From NCBI GenBank assembly GCA_023248635.1, contig JAHFED010000020.1:1-64000 (forward strand): a stretch of DNA of 64,000 nt, written 5' to 3'. Positions within the stretch are counted from its first letter, which is position 1; each line of letters opens with the position of its first letter. Source of the stretch: Myxococcales bacterium. GTDB taxonomy: Bacteria > Myxococcota > UBA727 > VGSZ01. Positions 1-8,090 of the stretch are shown here, one piece after another. The position numbers and the translations under genes were made by a program. Below the pieces are notes generated by a model. It did no database searches and had not been told where the DNA came from. It worked only from the letters and a program-made list of their open reading frames with translations.

Positions 1-1
1 C

Positions 2-91
2 GTGACCCAGACCCTGCGCCGCCAAGGGGCTCGCCTGCTGGGCTTCCTCGTCGACAGCCTTCAAGCTTGCCTCGTGCCTTCAGCAGCGCCG
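2..91 (+). pseudogene. Possible fossil of an IS66-type transposase C-terminus
   Basis: The second plus-strand frame reads VTQTLRRQGARLLGFLVDSL and then a short Pro/Ala stretch before losing coding character. The pattern (T-L-R-x-Q-G-x-x-L-L-x-F-L) resembles the extreme C-terminus of IS66-family transposases. The match is short, so it is only suggestive. The window edge cuts the 5' side, so an intact element could lie outside. It is immediately followed by an IS3-like remnant, so the segment looks like a patchwork of dead insertion sequences next to nadE. Confidence 0.3.
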
Positions 92-129
92 CGACTTCTT
101 CCAAGCCGCTGAACGGTTACGTTGCCCCG

Positions 130-277
130 CACGCGGCCTGCTTCATCACACCGACCAGGGGACTACGCCAGCGAGGACTTCAACGCACCCTCGACGTCAA
201 CGGCATCATCTGCAGCATGAGCCGGCGGGGGAACTGCTACGACAACGCCGCCGTCGAGAGCTTCTTCGGGACCTTGG
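130..277 (+). pseudogene. Frameshifted remnant of an IS3-family transposase (OrfB, rve integrase core)
   Basis: Three consecutive pieces of the IS3 OrfB catalytic core lie in three frames. They are RGLLHHTDQGT (the region of the second catalytic Asp), then YASEDF, then LDVNGIICSMSRRGNCYDNA continuing to VESFFGTL, which holds the family's N-C-Y-D-N-A and E-S-F-F signature with the third acidic residue. Both shifts lie within about 60 bases, so no functional product is possible. Similarity stops at about 277, a few bases before the nadE stop codon on the other strand. There is no terminal inverted repeat. It marks an old insertion or deletion point downstream of nadE. Confidence 0.75.
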
Positions 278-289
278 ATCCTCGGCGCT

Positions 290-2323
290 TCAGGCTTCGG
301 GCCGCCAGGCGTCGACTTGCTCGATCCACGCCCTCACGACGGCGTCGGAGGGCATGCGCCAATCGCCCCGCGGCGACAAGGCCACCATTCCCACTTTGGG
401 TGCATCGGCGGTGCAGCTCCGCTTGAACTGGTTGGAGAAGAAGCGAGTGAGAAACAATCTCAGCCACTTCTTCTGCACATCCATTGGATAGCGATCTTGG
501 AAGGCAACGCGCGCCAGATCGAGGATTCTCGCCGGGGTTCGCCCGTGGCGCACGAAATGAAACAAGTAGAAGTCGTGCAATTCATAAGGTCCGATTGCGG
601 CTTCTGTGAGGTGCGCGATCTTCCCGTCTTTGTCCGTCGGCAAGAGCTCGGGTGAGATCGGCGTCTCGAGGATGGCGAAGAGGGTCTCACGGAGCAGCTG
701 GGCGTCGCCTTTGCTCGCGTCTCCCGTCCACGACGTCACTCGCTCGTTGGCCACCCACCGGATCACGAACTGAATCAGGGTCTTGGGGACGCCGGCGTTG
801 ACGTCGTACATCGAGATGTGGTCGCCAGAGTAAGTGCACCAGCCCAGCGCTTTTTCGGAGAGATCCCCCGTGCCGACCACGAGGCCACCGTGTTGGTTGG
901 CCAGGGTCATCAGCACGAGGGTGCGCAGGCGGGCCTGAACGTTCTCGAGAGTGGGGTCGCCCAGTTTCTTGTCGGCGCGCACCCGATCGATCAACTCGTC
1001 AACGGAGGCGGCGTCTTGGGCGGCTGCGTGGCCGCTGGCAGCAAGCACGATGCGCGACATCTCGCCGATGGAGATGGTGCTTACCGCGGCACCCAGCGAG
1101 GTGGCCAGCGTCGTCGCGTTGTCCTTCGTCGACGCAGACGTCCCCAGTCCGGGCATGGTCACCGCGATCAGATCCGAGCGCGGGCGTCCGCAGAGGTCGA
1201 GGGCGGTGGCCGCAACCAATGCCGCCTGGGTGGAGTCGAGCCCTCCCGAGATGCCGAGCACCAGCTTCGGCTTCCACGTCGACGTCGTCAGCGCTTGGAG
1301 CCGGGTTGCCAGTGCGTTGGTCTGGATTTCGAAGATCTCCCACAGCCGTGTTGCCAAGGTCGCGGGATTTTTCGGAAGGAAGGGGTGTGGCGTGATCTCG
1401 CGTCGCAGCCCCTTCGTCGCCCTCGTTTGAAATGGGATGCGCCGGACTGCGAGCGGGTTTTCTTGCGCACAGTCGCCAAAGCTCGAAGTGACCCTGCGCT
1501 CGCGCACCAAGAGCTCTACGTCGACATCGACGGTGACCAGCTGGCTCTCCCTGGCGAACCGTTTGGACTCAGCAATCACGCTGCCATTTTCGCAGACGAA
1601 GGCGTCGGCATCGAAGGCCAGGTCTGTGCTGCTCTCACCGGGTCCTGCGGCGACGTAGAGATAAGCGCACTTGCCACGATCGCTTTGAGATTCGGCGAGA
1701 AGTCGTCGAAGGTCGGCTTTTCCAATCGTAAAATTGGACGCCGACAGATTGGCAATAATTGTTGCTCCCTGTCCGACGAGCTTCGCCGACGGCGGTACTT
1801 GCACCCAGTAGTCCTCACAAACTTCGATGCCGAGAACGACGTCGTTACCACCATCGAAGAGAAGATCGGTTCCGAATGCGACATCTTGACCAAGTAGTTG
1901 GCACGAGCTTCCCGGCGCTACCTCGGTGCCAGGGCGGAACCAGCGCTTTTCTTCGAACTCGCGGTAGTTCGGCAGGTAGCTCTTCGGCACCACGCCCAGC
2001 AGCCGCCCGGCCTGGACCGCCACCGCGACGTTGGACAGCCCGACGGGGGTGCCCATTGGCATTCCGACGATCGCGAGGGGTGCGAGGGAGCGGCTGAGCT
2101 CGAGGAGTTGGGCGAGGCCGCTGGTGACCGTGTGCAGCAGCGTGTTGTCGAAGAACAAATCCCGCGCCGTGTAGCTGCTCAATCCAAGCTCTGGGAACAC
2201 CACGAGGCCCGCGCCGTCATCGTGGGCCTGCTGCCACAGCTCGGCCATGGCGCGCACATTTGCGTAGACGTCGGCGACCTTGACGACAGGGACAGCGACA
2301 GAGACCCGAGCGAAACCACGCAT
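290..2323 (-). CDS. nadE: Glutamine-dependent NAD+ synthetase
   Basis: This is a two-domain enzyme of 677 residues that amidates nicotinate adenine dinucleotide to NAD+ with ammonia tunnelled from glutamine. The N-terminal nitrilase-type glutaminase shows the Glu-Lys-Cys triad as E45 (VVFPELG), K114 (VPKSYLPNY) and C169 (GIEVCEDYW). The C-terminal synthetase has the PP-loop-like LVLGISGGLDSTQAAL ATP-pyrophosphatase motif. Length and triad spacing match the long actinobacterial type (about 680 residues). The ATG at 2323 is preceded by AGGGG at a reasonable distance. It is alone on its strand, with the transposase fossils directly downstream and a roughly 630-base spacer upstream. Confidence 0.95.
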   Translation of the reverse strand: MRGFARVSVAVPVVKVADVYANVRAMAELWQQAHDDGAGLVVFPELGLSSYTARDLFFDNTLLHTVTSGLAQLLELSRSLAPLAIVGMPMGTPVGLSNVAVAVQAGRLLGVVPKSYLPNYREFEEKRWFRPGTEVAPGSSCQLLGQDVAFGTDLLFDGGNDVVLGIEVCEDYWVQVPPSAKLVGQGATIIANLSASNFTIGKADLRRLLAESQSDRGKCAYLYVAAGPGESSTDLAFDADAFVCENGSVIAESKRFARESQLVTVDVDVELLVRERRVTSSFGDCAQENPLAVRRIPFQTRATKGLRREITPHPFLPKNPATLATRLWEIFEIQTNALATRLQALTTSTWKPKLVLGISGGLDSTQAALVAATALDLCGRPRSDLIAVTMPGLGTSASTKDNATTLATSLGAAVSTISIGEMSRIVLAASGHAAAQDAASVDELIDRVRADKKLGDPTLENVQARLRTLVLMTLANQHGGLVVGTGDLSEKALGWCTYSGDHISMYDVNAGVPKTLIQFVIRWVANERVTSWTGDASKGDAQLLRETLFAILETPISPELLPTDKDGKIAHLTEAAIGPYELHDFYLFHFVRHGRTPARILDLARVAFQDRYPMDVQKKWLRLFLTRFFSNQFKRSCTADAPKVGMVALSPRGDWRMPSDAVVRAWIEQVDAWRPEA

Positions 2324-2472
2324 GAAGACCCCTGCTCAAACACCGTCGTCGTCTACCAGATCCTCGCTGTGCAGGCGGCCCGCCGCTGCGGGCTGCGGAA
2401 GTAACGACTGCATGAGTCGCAGAAAACAGACAATAAATCAACGAAAACTGTGCAATGAGAGCAGGAGTTTAC

Positions 2473-2655
2473 ATGTCAGTGTCTATCAAACCTCAAGACG
2501 CACCACCAGCTTGGGGCCTCCACGGCGTTGATGTCCACGCGCGCCCTCCCCCACGCACGTCCCGACACGCCCAAGCCAAGCCTGGGTCTGTCGACGTCCA
2601 CCAGGAACGGCCACAGCCATTCCCTTGCCGTCCATGGGACTTCACAAGGTTGTGA
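2473..2655 (+). CDS. Possible small Pro/His-rich protein, 60 residues
   Basis: Within the 630-base spacer between nadE and the protease gene, an ATG at 2473 follows a strong AGGAG site at 2463-2467 and opens a 60-codon frame (MSVSIKPQDAPPAWGLHGVD, then Pro/Arg/His-rich) ending at 2655. No family is recognised. The ribosome-binding site and a locally AT-richer leader (about 2420-2470) argue for expression. The composition is unlike a folded domain, and chance ORFs are common at this GC content. Function unknown. Confidence 0.3.
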   Translation: MSVSIKPQDAPPAWGLHGVDVHARPPPRTSRHAQAKPGSVDVHQERPQPFPCRPWDFTRL

Positions 2656-2959
2656 AATCGCCATTCGGCCCTGCCTTTTTGGACATCGCATGACGCGTCA
2701 CGGTCCGGACCGGGGGCGCCTGCTTCGACGGGTCGCGGGCCCGCTTTCGCGATCATCACCTCGATCGGCCCCAACCCACTCTCCGTGCCAGTGAACCGCG
2801 GCGTCCGGACGCGCCAGACGGTGGAGGGGAGATCGAAATCGTTCCAAAAATGATCTCCTCGGCTCGAACCACAACTCCCACGACCCCGCCAATTTCGCCG
2901 AGCTGGGGCTATTGTCTCCGACGGCTTCCCACGCCCAACATCGCCACCCAGAGGTCCCT
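2656..2959. other. Spacer before the calpain-like gene, nothing recognised
   Basis: About 300 bases with several short overlapping frames and no convincing start, family match or terminator hairpin. It probably carries the promoter of the following protease gene. No clear -35/-10 pair stands out. Confidence 0.4.
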
Positions 2960-4693
2960 GTGCGCATCGTCGACAAACAACTCCGCACGGTCGCGACTCG
3001 CATCGAAGGCACACCCCAGAAGAAGGTCGACGACGCCAACGTCCTCGAGATCCTGGCCGCCGTCGGCGACAAGTCCGGCCGCGACAGCATCAAGACCCTT
3101 GTCGAGCTCCAACAGCCGGGCATGACGCGCCAACAGCAGTTCGACGTCGCCAAAGCGGGTCTCTCCAAGAGCGAAAAAGCGGACATCGAGACCCTGCTCG
3201 ACACGCCCGGTTTCACCTTCGCGCCCAAAGCCAAGAACTTCCTCGAAGCACTGGTGGGGCGCGCAGCCCTCCAGCAGGGAGGCGGTGGACTGCCGCCACC
3301 AGCCACGGGGATTACGGCCGACACCGCTGGTATCCGCGGTCGCCTCGAGGCCGGTGTCACCGTCGAGGCCATCAATCTGAGCTCCGCTCCCGATCTGCGG
3401 CTGCACCTCGAAGACACCAAAGAGATCGGCAAAGCCGACGGCCAAGGCCAGTTCGCGCTGGACGCCAACAAGATCACCGGCACCGACGCCATGACCCGCC
3501 TCAGCGCTGGCGACGTCATTCGCATTCGAGGACGTCGTCCGGATGGGACCACCACCGATTGGATCGACCTCAAGGTGCAAGGTCGCGACACCACCAATGC
3601 CCAGTTCAATCCCCTGCGCGTGACCATCACCGACGACAAAAACGGCAAGGTCGGCCTCACCCACAACTCCACCCGCCCCATCACCGAGCCCGGTGCCCAG
3701 TTGCGCTTCATCAACCTGCGCACCGGCGACATGGTCAACGTCACAGCCGACAAAGACGGCTCGATCCCGAAGAATCTGCAAATCGCGGGCAAGGCCGGCG
3801 ACGCCATCGCCATCGCGGTCTCCGACGGTGTCAACAACACAGATTTGAAGACCATCTCGAGCACGATGACCGTCATCGGCGGCGCCAGCGACGTCGACAT
3901 CGGCGACGACCCCACCCTGCACAAAGACGAGCTCAAGGCCGACGGCAGCGCAATGTATCCCCTCAAGCGCTACACCGGGCCTCTCTTCATCGACGGCGTG
4001 AAATCGAGCGATGTCCGCCAAGGTGCCTTGGGCGACTGCTACTTCCCCTCGGCCTGCGGCGCCGTCGCTCACCAGATGCCCAAGGCCATCGAGAACGCCA
4101 TCACCGAGACCACCAACGCCGCTGGCGAACGCGAGTTCAACGTGCGCTTCTATTCGCGCTCCGGCCGCATGGAGATGATCACCGTCGACGCCGACCTTTA
4201 CACGCGCTCTTGGGGCGGTCCGATCTACGGAACCACCACGGGATCCAACGACCCGGCCAAGATGGAGCTCTGGTTCCCCATCCTTGAGAAGGCCTATGCC
4301 AAATGGAAGGGCTCCTACGACAAGATTGGCAATGGTGGATCAGCCGCCGACGTGATGACGGCGTTGACGGGCAAATCGACGACTTCGATGAGCACCGCCT
4401 ACGACTCTTCCGACGACATCTTCAATGCCATCAAGGCCGCCGGCGACAAGAAGCAGCCCATGGCCGCTGGCACCTTCGACGACGAAAAGAAGTACGCGAA
4501 CACCGGTGTCTATGGCGACCACTCTTATTCCGTGCTCGGCGCCGAAGAGACCGGCGGCAAGAAGTATGTGTTGTTGCGCAATCCCTGGGGCGAATCAGAA
4601 GCTGGCAGTGACGGCAAGAACGACGGCTATTTCAAGCTGGAAATGTCGAAGTTCATGAAGCTGTACGACGACGTCTCCGTCTTGCGGGCTTGA
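2960..4693 (+). CDS. Calpain-like (family C2) cysteine protease with long N-terminal extension
   Basis: The C-terminal third is a papain-fold calpain protease core. The catalytic Cys360 lies in QGALGDCYFPSA, His521 in GVYGDHSYSV and Asn541 in LLRNPWGE, with spacing (161 and 20 residues) close to eukaryotic calpains. The first 110 residues are helical and charged. Residues of about 110-330 look like two beta-sandwich repeats (GIRGRLEAGVTVEAINL and RVTITDDKNGKVGL). No calcium-binding penta-EF-hand is seen and there is no signal peptide. I chose the GTG at 2960 because AGAGG precedes it by five bases; a TTG at 2912 would add 16 residues. It is convergent with the HEAT gene, 15 bases away. Substrate unknown; regulated proteolysis or an exported effector are both possible. 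Confidence 0.85.
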   Translation: MRIVDKQLRTVATRIEGTPQKKVDDANVLEILAAVGDKSGRDSIKTLVELQQPGMTRQQQFDVAKAGLSKSEKADIETLLDTPGFTFAPKAKNFLEALVGRAALQQGGGGLPPPATGITADTAGIRGRLEAGVTVEAINLSSAPDLRLHLEDTKEIGKADGQGQFALDANKITGTDAMTRLSAGDVIRIRGRRPDGTTTDWIDLKVQGRDTTNAQFNPLRVTITDDKNGKVGLTHNSTRPITEPGAQLRFINLRTGDMVNVTADKDGSIPKNLQIAGKAGDAIAIAVSDGVNNTDLKTISSTMTVIGGASDVDIGDDPTLHKDELKADGSAMYPLKRYTGPLFIDGVKSSDVRQGALGDCYFPSACGAVAHQMPKAIENAITETTNAAGEREFNVRFYSRSGRMEMITVDADLYTRSWGGPIYGTTTGSNDPAKMELWFPILEKAYAKWKGSYDKIGNGGSAADVMTALTGKSTTSMSTAYDSSDDIFNAIKAAGDKKQPMAAGTFDDEKKYANTGVYGDHSYSVLGAEETGGKKYVLLRNPWGESEAGSDGKNDGYFKLEMSKFMKLYDDVSVLRA

Positions 4694-4708
4694 GGCGGCG
4701 CTGCCGGG

Positions 4709-5812
4709 TTATTTCGGCGGCGTCTTTTTCTCGAACACCCGGGCCATGGCGGTGGCTTCGCCGTCGTCGACGCCGAGCTGCAGGTAGCGACGCACCCGGG
4801 CGGGGTCGAGGCTCACGCCCATGCGCGCCAGGCAGAGCAGCATGTGAAAGCGGGTCGATCCCGAGAGATCGAGCTTCTCTGAGTTGAGCTGGGCCTCGAT
4901 GAGGTTCTTCAGCTGCGAGAAGATTTCGCCGAGGTCCTTCTGGCTGTTGCGGTGGTGGTCGAGGATCATCGCCATCGCCCGCCATGCGGCGTCCCGCTGC
5001 TCGGGTACTCCCTGCAAAATCATTGGCGTCAGCTCGCCGACGGAGCTGATCTGGCCGATCTTGCCGACGGCGATGAGGCAGTCGACGACGCGGAAGGCCT
5101 GGGCCAAGGATCGGTACAGCGCCGGCAGCACCGCGGGATCCCCGATTTCGCCCAAGGCCCAGATCACGGCGCGGCTCTCATAGAAACGCTCGGGTGATAC
5201 CAGCTCGCGCAACACTGCCGCTGCCGGGCCGTAGCGCCCCAGTCCCAGCAGCCGCGCCGCCGTCGCCACCACGCCGGGATCGCTGTCCCCCAGCCGGCTG
5301 AGCTGCTCGCGCAACACGCCTTCATCGCGCGCGATGGCCAAGGTCTTCATCACCAGCGCTCGCTGATCGGCGTCGCGCGGGCCCTTCAGCTGATCCCGCA
5401 CACGCGCCAACGCCGCCGCCGGCACGCTGCTGCCCGCGGTGTTGTCGGGGGCGGTCATGGCGAAGAACACGTGGGCGAGGGCGTCGAGGGCATTGAACCA
5501 CTCGCGCGGCGTGCCACCCTCCAACACCTGCAGGAGCCCGTCGACGCCGACGGCGCCTTTGGCGATCTCAGCCTCGTAGGGATGCGTCGACGCCGGCGGC
5601 AACAAGCCCCGATCGATCTTGTTCAACGCCGAAACGAGCTTTTCGCCGAAGTCCCGGTCGGCCTTCTTCGCGAGCCCAAAGAGATCGCGCCACACCTCTT
5701 CGGGCAGAGCCTGCAGCAGGGGCTCCGTCGTCGCGGTCTTGCTGCCTTCCGCCGTGCTGGTGGGCTTCGCAGCAGCCTTTGGCTTCGTCGTCGACGTCTT
5801 TTTGACCGCCAT
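4709..5812 (-). CDS. HEAT-repeat protein of unknown function
   Basis: This 367-residue protein begins with a Lys/Thr/Ala-rich tail (residues 1-30). It then has paired helices typical of HEAT-like repeats, for example LREQLSRLGDSDPGVVATAA and the following RLLGLGRYGPAAAVLRELV, and the segment around IWALGEIGDPAVLPALYRSL. Such solenoids bind proteins; no catalytic motif is visible. No signal peptide or membrane segment is seen, so it is probably cytoplasmic. Its start is divergent from the alpha/beta hydrolase at 5932, with about 120 bases shared as a promoter region, and its end is convergent with the calpain-like gene. A link to those neighbours is inference from position only. Confidence 0.7.
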   Translation of the reverse strand: MAVKKTSTTKPKAAAKPTSTAEGSKTATTEPLLQALPEEVWRDLFGLAKKADRDFGEKLVSALNKIDRGLLPPASTHPYEAEIAKGAVGVDGLLQVLEGGTPREWFNALDALAHVFFAMTAPDNTAGSSVPAAALARVRDQLKGPRDADQRALVMKTLAIARDEGVLREQLSRLGDSDPGVVATAARLLGLGRYGPAAAVLRELVSPERFYESRAVIWALGEIGDPAVLPALYRSLAQAFRVVDCLIAVGKIGQISSVGELTPMILQGVPEQRDAAWRAMAMILDHHRNSQKDLGEIFSQLKNLIEAQLNSEKLDLSGSTRFHMLLCLARMGVSLDPARVRRYLQLGVDDGEATAMARVFEKKTPPK

Positions 5813-5931
5813 GGGAGCCTCCGCGGCGAAGGCTGCCCCGACAGCCCTGCCGGCGCAAAGTTTGTGCTCGTCTGCGGGCAGGAGCGCGCCTCCCCGCCCC
5901 TCTGGTCTCCCGCCTGTGCCAACCTTTGGGC

Positions 5932-7191
5932 ATGACGAACGTCTCGTTTGGATCCCGAGCCCAGGTCACGACCTTCTTGCGGAAGATCGACGACGCGACC
6001 ACGGGCAACAAAGACGGCATCGTCGGCAACGAGGGCGTCCCCGCGAACACGGCCAGCGGCGGCAGCATCTTCGATCGCAATCCCATCCTCTTTGCCCTGA
6101 AGCAGTCCCTCGCTGCGGGCTGGTCCAAAGCTGACGAAAACGAGAAGCTCAGCGTCTTCCTCGAGGCCACGGAAAAGACCTTTGGCACCCCGGTCACGAC
6201 CCTGGTGCGCCCCGACCACGTCGATCTCGAAACCTGGAATGCCTTTCGCCTCGACAAAGCCATCCAGCTCGTTCGCTTTGGCCAGGTGCCCGCGAACGTC
6301 AGCGATCACATCGTGAAGGCCCAGGGCTCCGTCGACGGCCACGCCATCGCGCCCCGCGAGCTCTTCGTGCAGCGCTTCGCCCCCCAGGGAAAGCCCTCCG
6401 GGCAGACCTTCGTCCTTTCCCCCGGCTTTCTCGAGACCGGGCGCAACCACCTCGAGCAGGCCCAGCTGCTCACCAAACGAGGGCACGCCGTCGTCGTCCT
6501 CGACCACCAGTGGGCCGGCCTGTCTCAAGGGGATCGCGGCGGCATCGATCGCGGCTTCGGCGTAGCCCGCGACGTCGCCGCCGTCGTCGCCTGGACCCAT
6601 GGCCAAGATCCGCAGAGCAAAATCACCGTCGTCGGCACCTCCATGGGCGGCGGCGCTGGCGCGACCGGGGCGGTGTTGATGAACGACCTGGGCAAGATCG
6701 ACCTCGACGGCCCGCCGATGCCCACAGGCGTCGACCTGATCTTGCAGGACCCCTTCTTCGCCCGAACCAAGAGCCTGGCCAACGGCGCCCTCGCCGTCGT
6801 CGGCGCCGTCCCGGGGCTCAAGAACATCCCTTTGCCAGCGACGGGACTGCCCATCCTCTCCGGCGATCAAGCAACCCTGCGCAAGCTCGCCGCCCACGCC
6901 ACCACAGAGCATCTCAGCGGTCGGGGGCAGGCCTTTCATGCCTCCACCGCCGATCTGGCCCGCATGCGGGAGCTCCTCGAGCAGGGGGCCCGCCCCCAGG
7001 GGCGCGTTTATGTCATCCACGCCAACCAAGACACGCTCGCTGACTACCAAACGACCAAGGACTGGGTCTCGCTGATGGGACCAAAGGCAACCCTGCAGAC
7101 GCTGTCGTCGTCGAGCCACGTGCTCGCCGAAAACCCCGGCGAACAACAAGAAGTGCTCAAGGCCATCGCCTGGTTGTCCCAGCCGGCCTGA
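5932..7191 (+). CDS. Alpha/beta-hydrolase (serine hydrolase, lipase/esterase-like)
   Basis: This 419-residue protein has a complete alpha/beta-hydrolase triad. Ser237 lies in the nucleophile elbow VVGTSMGGG, Asp367 in VIHANQDTLA and His396 in SSSHVLAEN. The oxyanion region is around FVLSPGFLETGRNH. Residues 1-120 form an extra N-terminal region, with an Asn/Gly/Asp-rich stretch (TTGNKDGIVGNEG) that could be a degenerate calcium-binding loop. No signal peptide is seen. The ATG at 5932 is preferred over an in-frame TTG two codons upstream. The substrate cannot be read from sequence; monoacylglycerol-lipase-like enzymes share this layout. Convergent with the surface protein gene, four bases away. 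Confidence 0.8.
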   Translation: MTNVSFGSRAQVTTFLRKIDDATTGNKDGIVGNEGVPANTASGGSIFDRNPILFALKQSLAAGWSKADENEKLSVFLEATEKTFGTPVTTLVRPDHVDLETWNAFRLDKAIQLVRFGQVPANVSDHIVKAQGSVDGHAIAPRELFVQRFAPQGKPSGQTFVLSPGFLETGRNHLEQAQLLTKRGHAVVVLDHQWAGLSQGDRGGIDRGFGVARDVAAVVAWTHGQDPQSKITVVGTSMGGGAGATGAVLMNDLGKIDLDGPPMPTGVDLILQDPFFARTKSLANGALAVVGAVPGLKNIPLPATGLPILSGDQATLRKLAAHATTEHLSGRGQAFHASTADLARMRELLEQGARPQGRVYVIHANQDTLADYQTTKDWVSLMGPKATLQTLSSSSHVLAENPGEQQEVLKAIAWLSQPA

Positions 7192-7195
7192 GCCC

Positions 7196-7882
7196 TCAAC
7201 AGCGACGTCGTCGGAGCAGCAGCACTGCTGCCAGAGGCGCCGGCGACGTGGTGCCAGCGCAACACCCCTCTGCTTTGCCCTGCCCTTCACTTGCTGCTCC
7301 TTCTCCCTCTCCCTCGCCTGCTGCGCCCTCTCCTTCGCCTTCGCCTTCGCCCTCTCCTTCGCCTTCGGACACGGTGAAGACCAGCGCGCCCTCGCCGTTG
7401 CGATCGCCGCTGCTGCGACCGTTGTCGTTGATGTCGTTGCAGCCCACCTCGAGGGTGAAGGTGCCGCTGCCCAGCTCCGCCAGCTCGATGTCCCATTCAT
7501 AGGCGCCGGCTTCGAAGGCGCGGCCGCTGATGTCCCGGATGGCCGTGCGGTTGTTGGGGCAGCCGCCGGTCACCTCGCAGGTGTCAGTTTCGGCGCCGTC
7601 GACGAAGGTGCCGGCCGTCTTGGGCACCGAGGCGGCGAAGCTGCCAAAGCGATCGACGCCACCGCCGTTGGTCGACGTCATGGCGATGTGAAAAAGCGCC
7701 GAACCGCCGGCAGCCAAAGGAGCCGGCGTCGTCTGGGTGACGCTCACCAGGGGCCGTTCTCCCCCGCCGGTGTGGCAACCCGTGCAACTCGTGGCGACCA
7801 GGTAGGCAGCGTTGCCCAGCCGCGCCTGCGCAGCCGACGCCGCAAACGCTGCCAGGCCGACGACGACGGCGTATTTCTGCAT
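7196..7882 (-). CDS. Secreted CxxCH protein with Glu-Gly linker and MYXO-CTERM-like surface anchor
   Basis: This 228-residue protein starts with a signal peptide (MQKYAVVVGLAAFAASAAQA). It has one heme-type motif C-T-G-C-H shortly after the cleavage site, a beta-rich domain of about 100 residues, and a Glu-Gly linker. It ends in a tripartite tail: a Cys pair (GCCAG), a short hydrophobic stretch (PLAAVLLL) and an Arg cluster. That tail matches the MYXO-CTERM logic, in which a Cys is lipidated or processed and the protein is displayed on the surface. The hydrophobic stretch is short. Longer upstream starts run through the tRNA gene and are artefacts. Function of the core domain unknown; a single CxxCH may bind heme or may only resemble it. 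Confidence 0.7.
   Translation of the reverse strand: MQKYAVVVGLAAFAASAAQARLGNAAYLVATSCTGCHTGGGERPLVSVTQTTPAPLAAGGSALFHIAMTSTNGGGVDRFGSFAASVPKTAGTFVDGAETDTCEVTGGCPNNRTAIRDISGRAFEAGAYEWDIELAELGSGTFTLEVGCNDINDNGRSSGDRNGEGALVFTVSEGEGEGEGEGEGEGAAGEGEGEGAASEGQGKAEGCCAGTTSPAPLAAVLLLRRRRC
7308..7372. repeat. Glu-Gly encoding simple-sequence linker
   Basis: Short runs of the CTCTCC/CTTCGC type (plus strand) encode alternating Glu and Gly on the minus strand, between the folded domain and the anchor of the surface protein. Being a hexamer (two codons), unit gain or loss would change linker length without shifting frame. The same device recurs at 23044-23114. Confidence 0.7.
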
Positions 7883-7959
7883 CTGGGGCTCCCGACTTGG
7901 GAGCAGATGTACCCGAGTCCAGCGGGTTGCGCCGTCAACACGGCGCAAAACAGGAAGCC

Positions 7960-8000
7960 CGTGCAAAAAAGCAGAAACCCCGCGTCGACGGCGGGGTTTC
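7960..8000 (-). terminator. Intrinsic terminator of tRNA-Lys
   Basis: Just beyond the tRNA 3' end, 7974-8000 forms a hairpin with perfect ten-base arms (gaaaccccgc and gcggggtttc) around a seven-base loop. On the minus strand it is followed by a six-T run within CTGCTTTTTTGCAC. This is a classic Rho-independent terminator for minus-strand transcription coming through the tRNA. Confidence 0.85.
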
Positions 8001-8004
8001 TTCG

Positions 8005-8080
8005 TGGTGGGCCCGGAAGGAGTCGAACCTTCGACCGCCGGATTAAGAGTCCATTGCTCTACCAACTGAGCTACGAGCCC
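8005..8080 (-). tRNA. tRNA-Lys (anticodon CTT)
   Basis: Minus-strand sequence begins GGGCTCGTAGCTCAGTTGGT (acceptor and D arm). It continues with an anticodon loop CTCTTAA giving anticodon CTT, a TTCGACTCC T-loop, and ends in GGGCCCACCA. The CCA is encoded (8005-8007). The acceptor pairs GGGCTCG with the 3' strand CGGGCCC with a wobble. It lies ten bases after the stop of the ABC ATPase operon and has its own terminator. Confidence 0.95.
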
Positions 8081-8090
8081 GAGACCCGCG

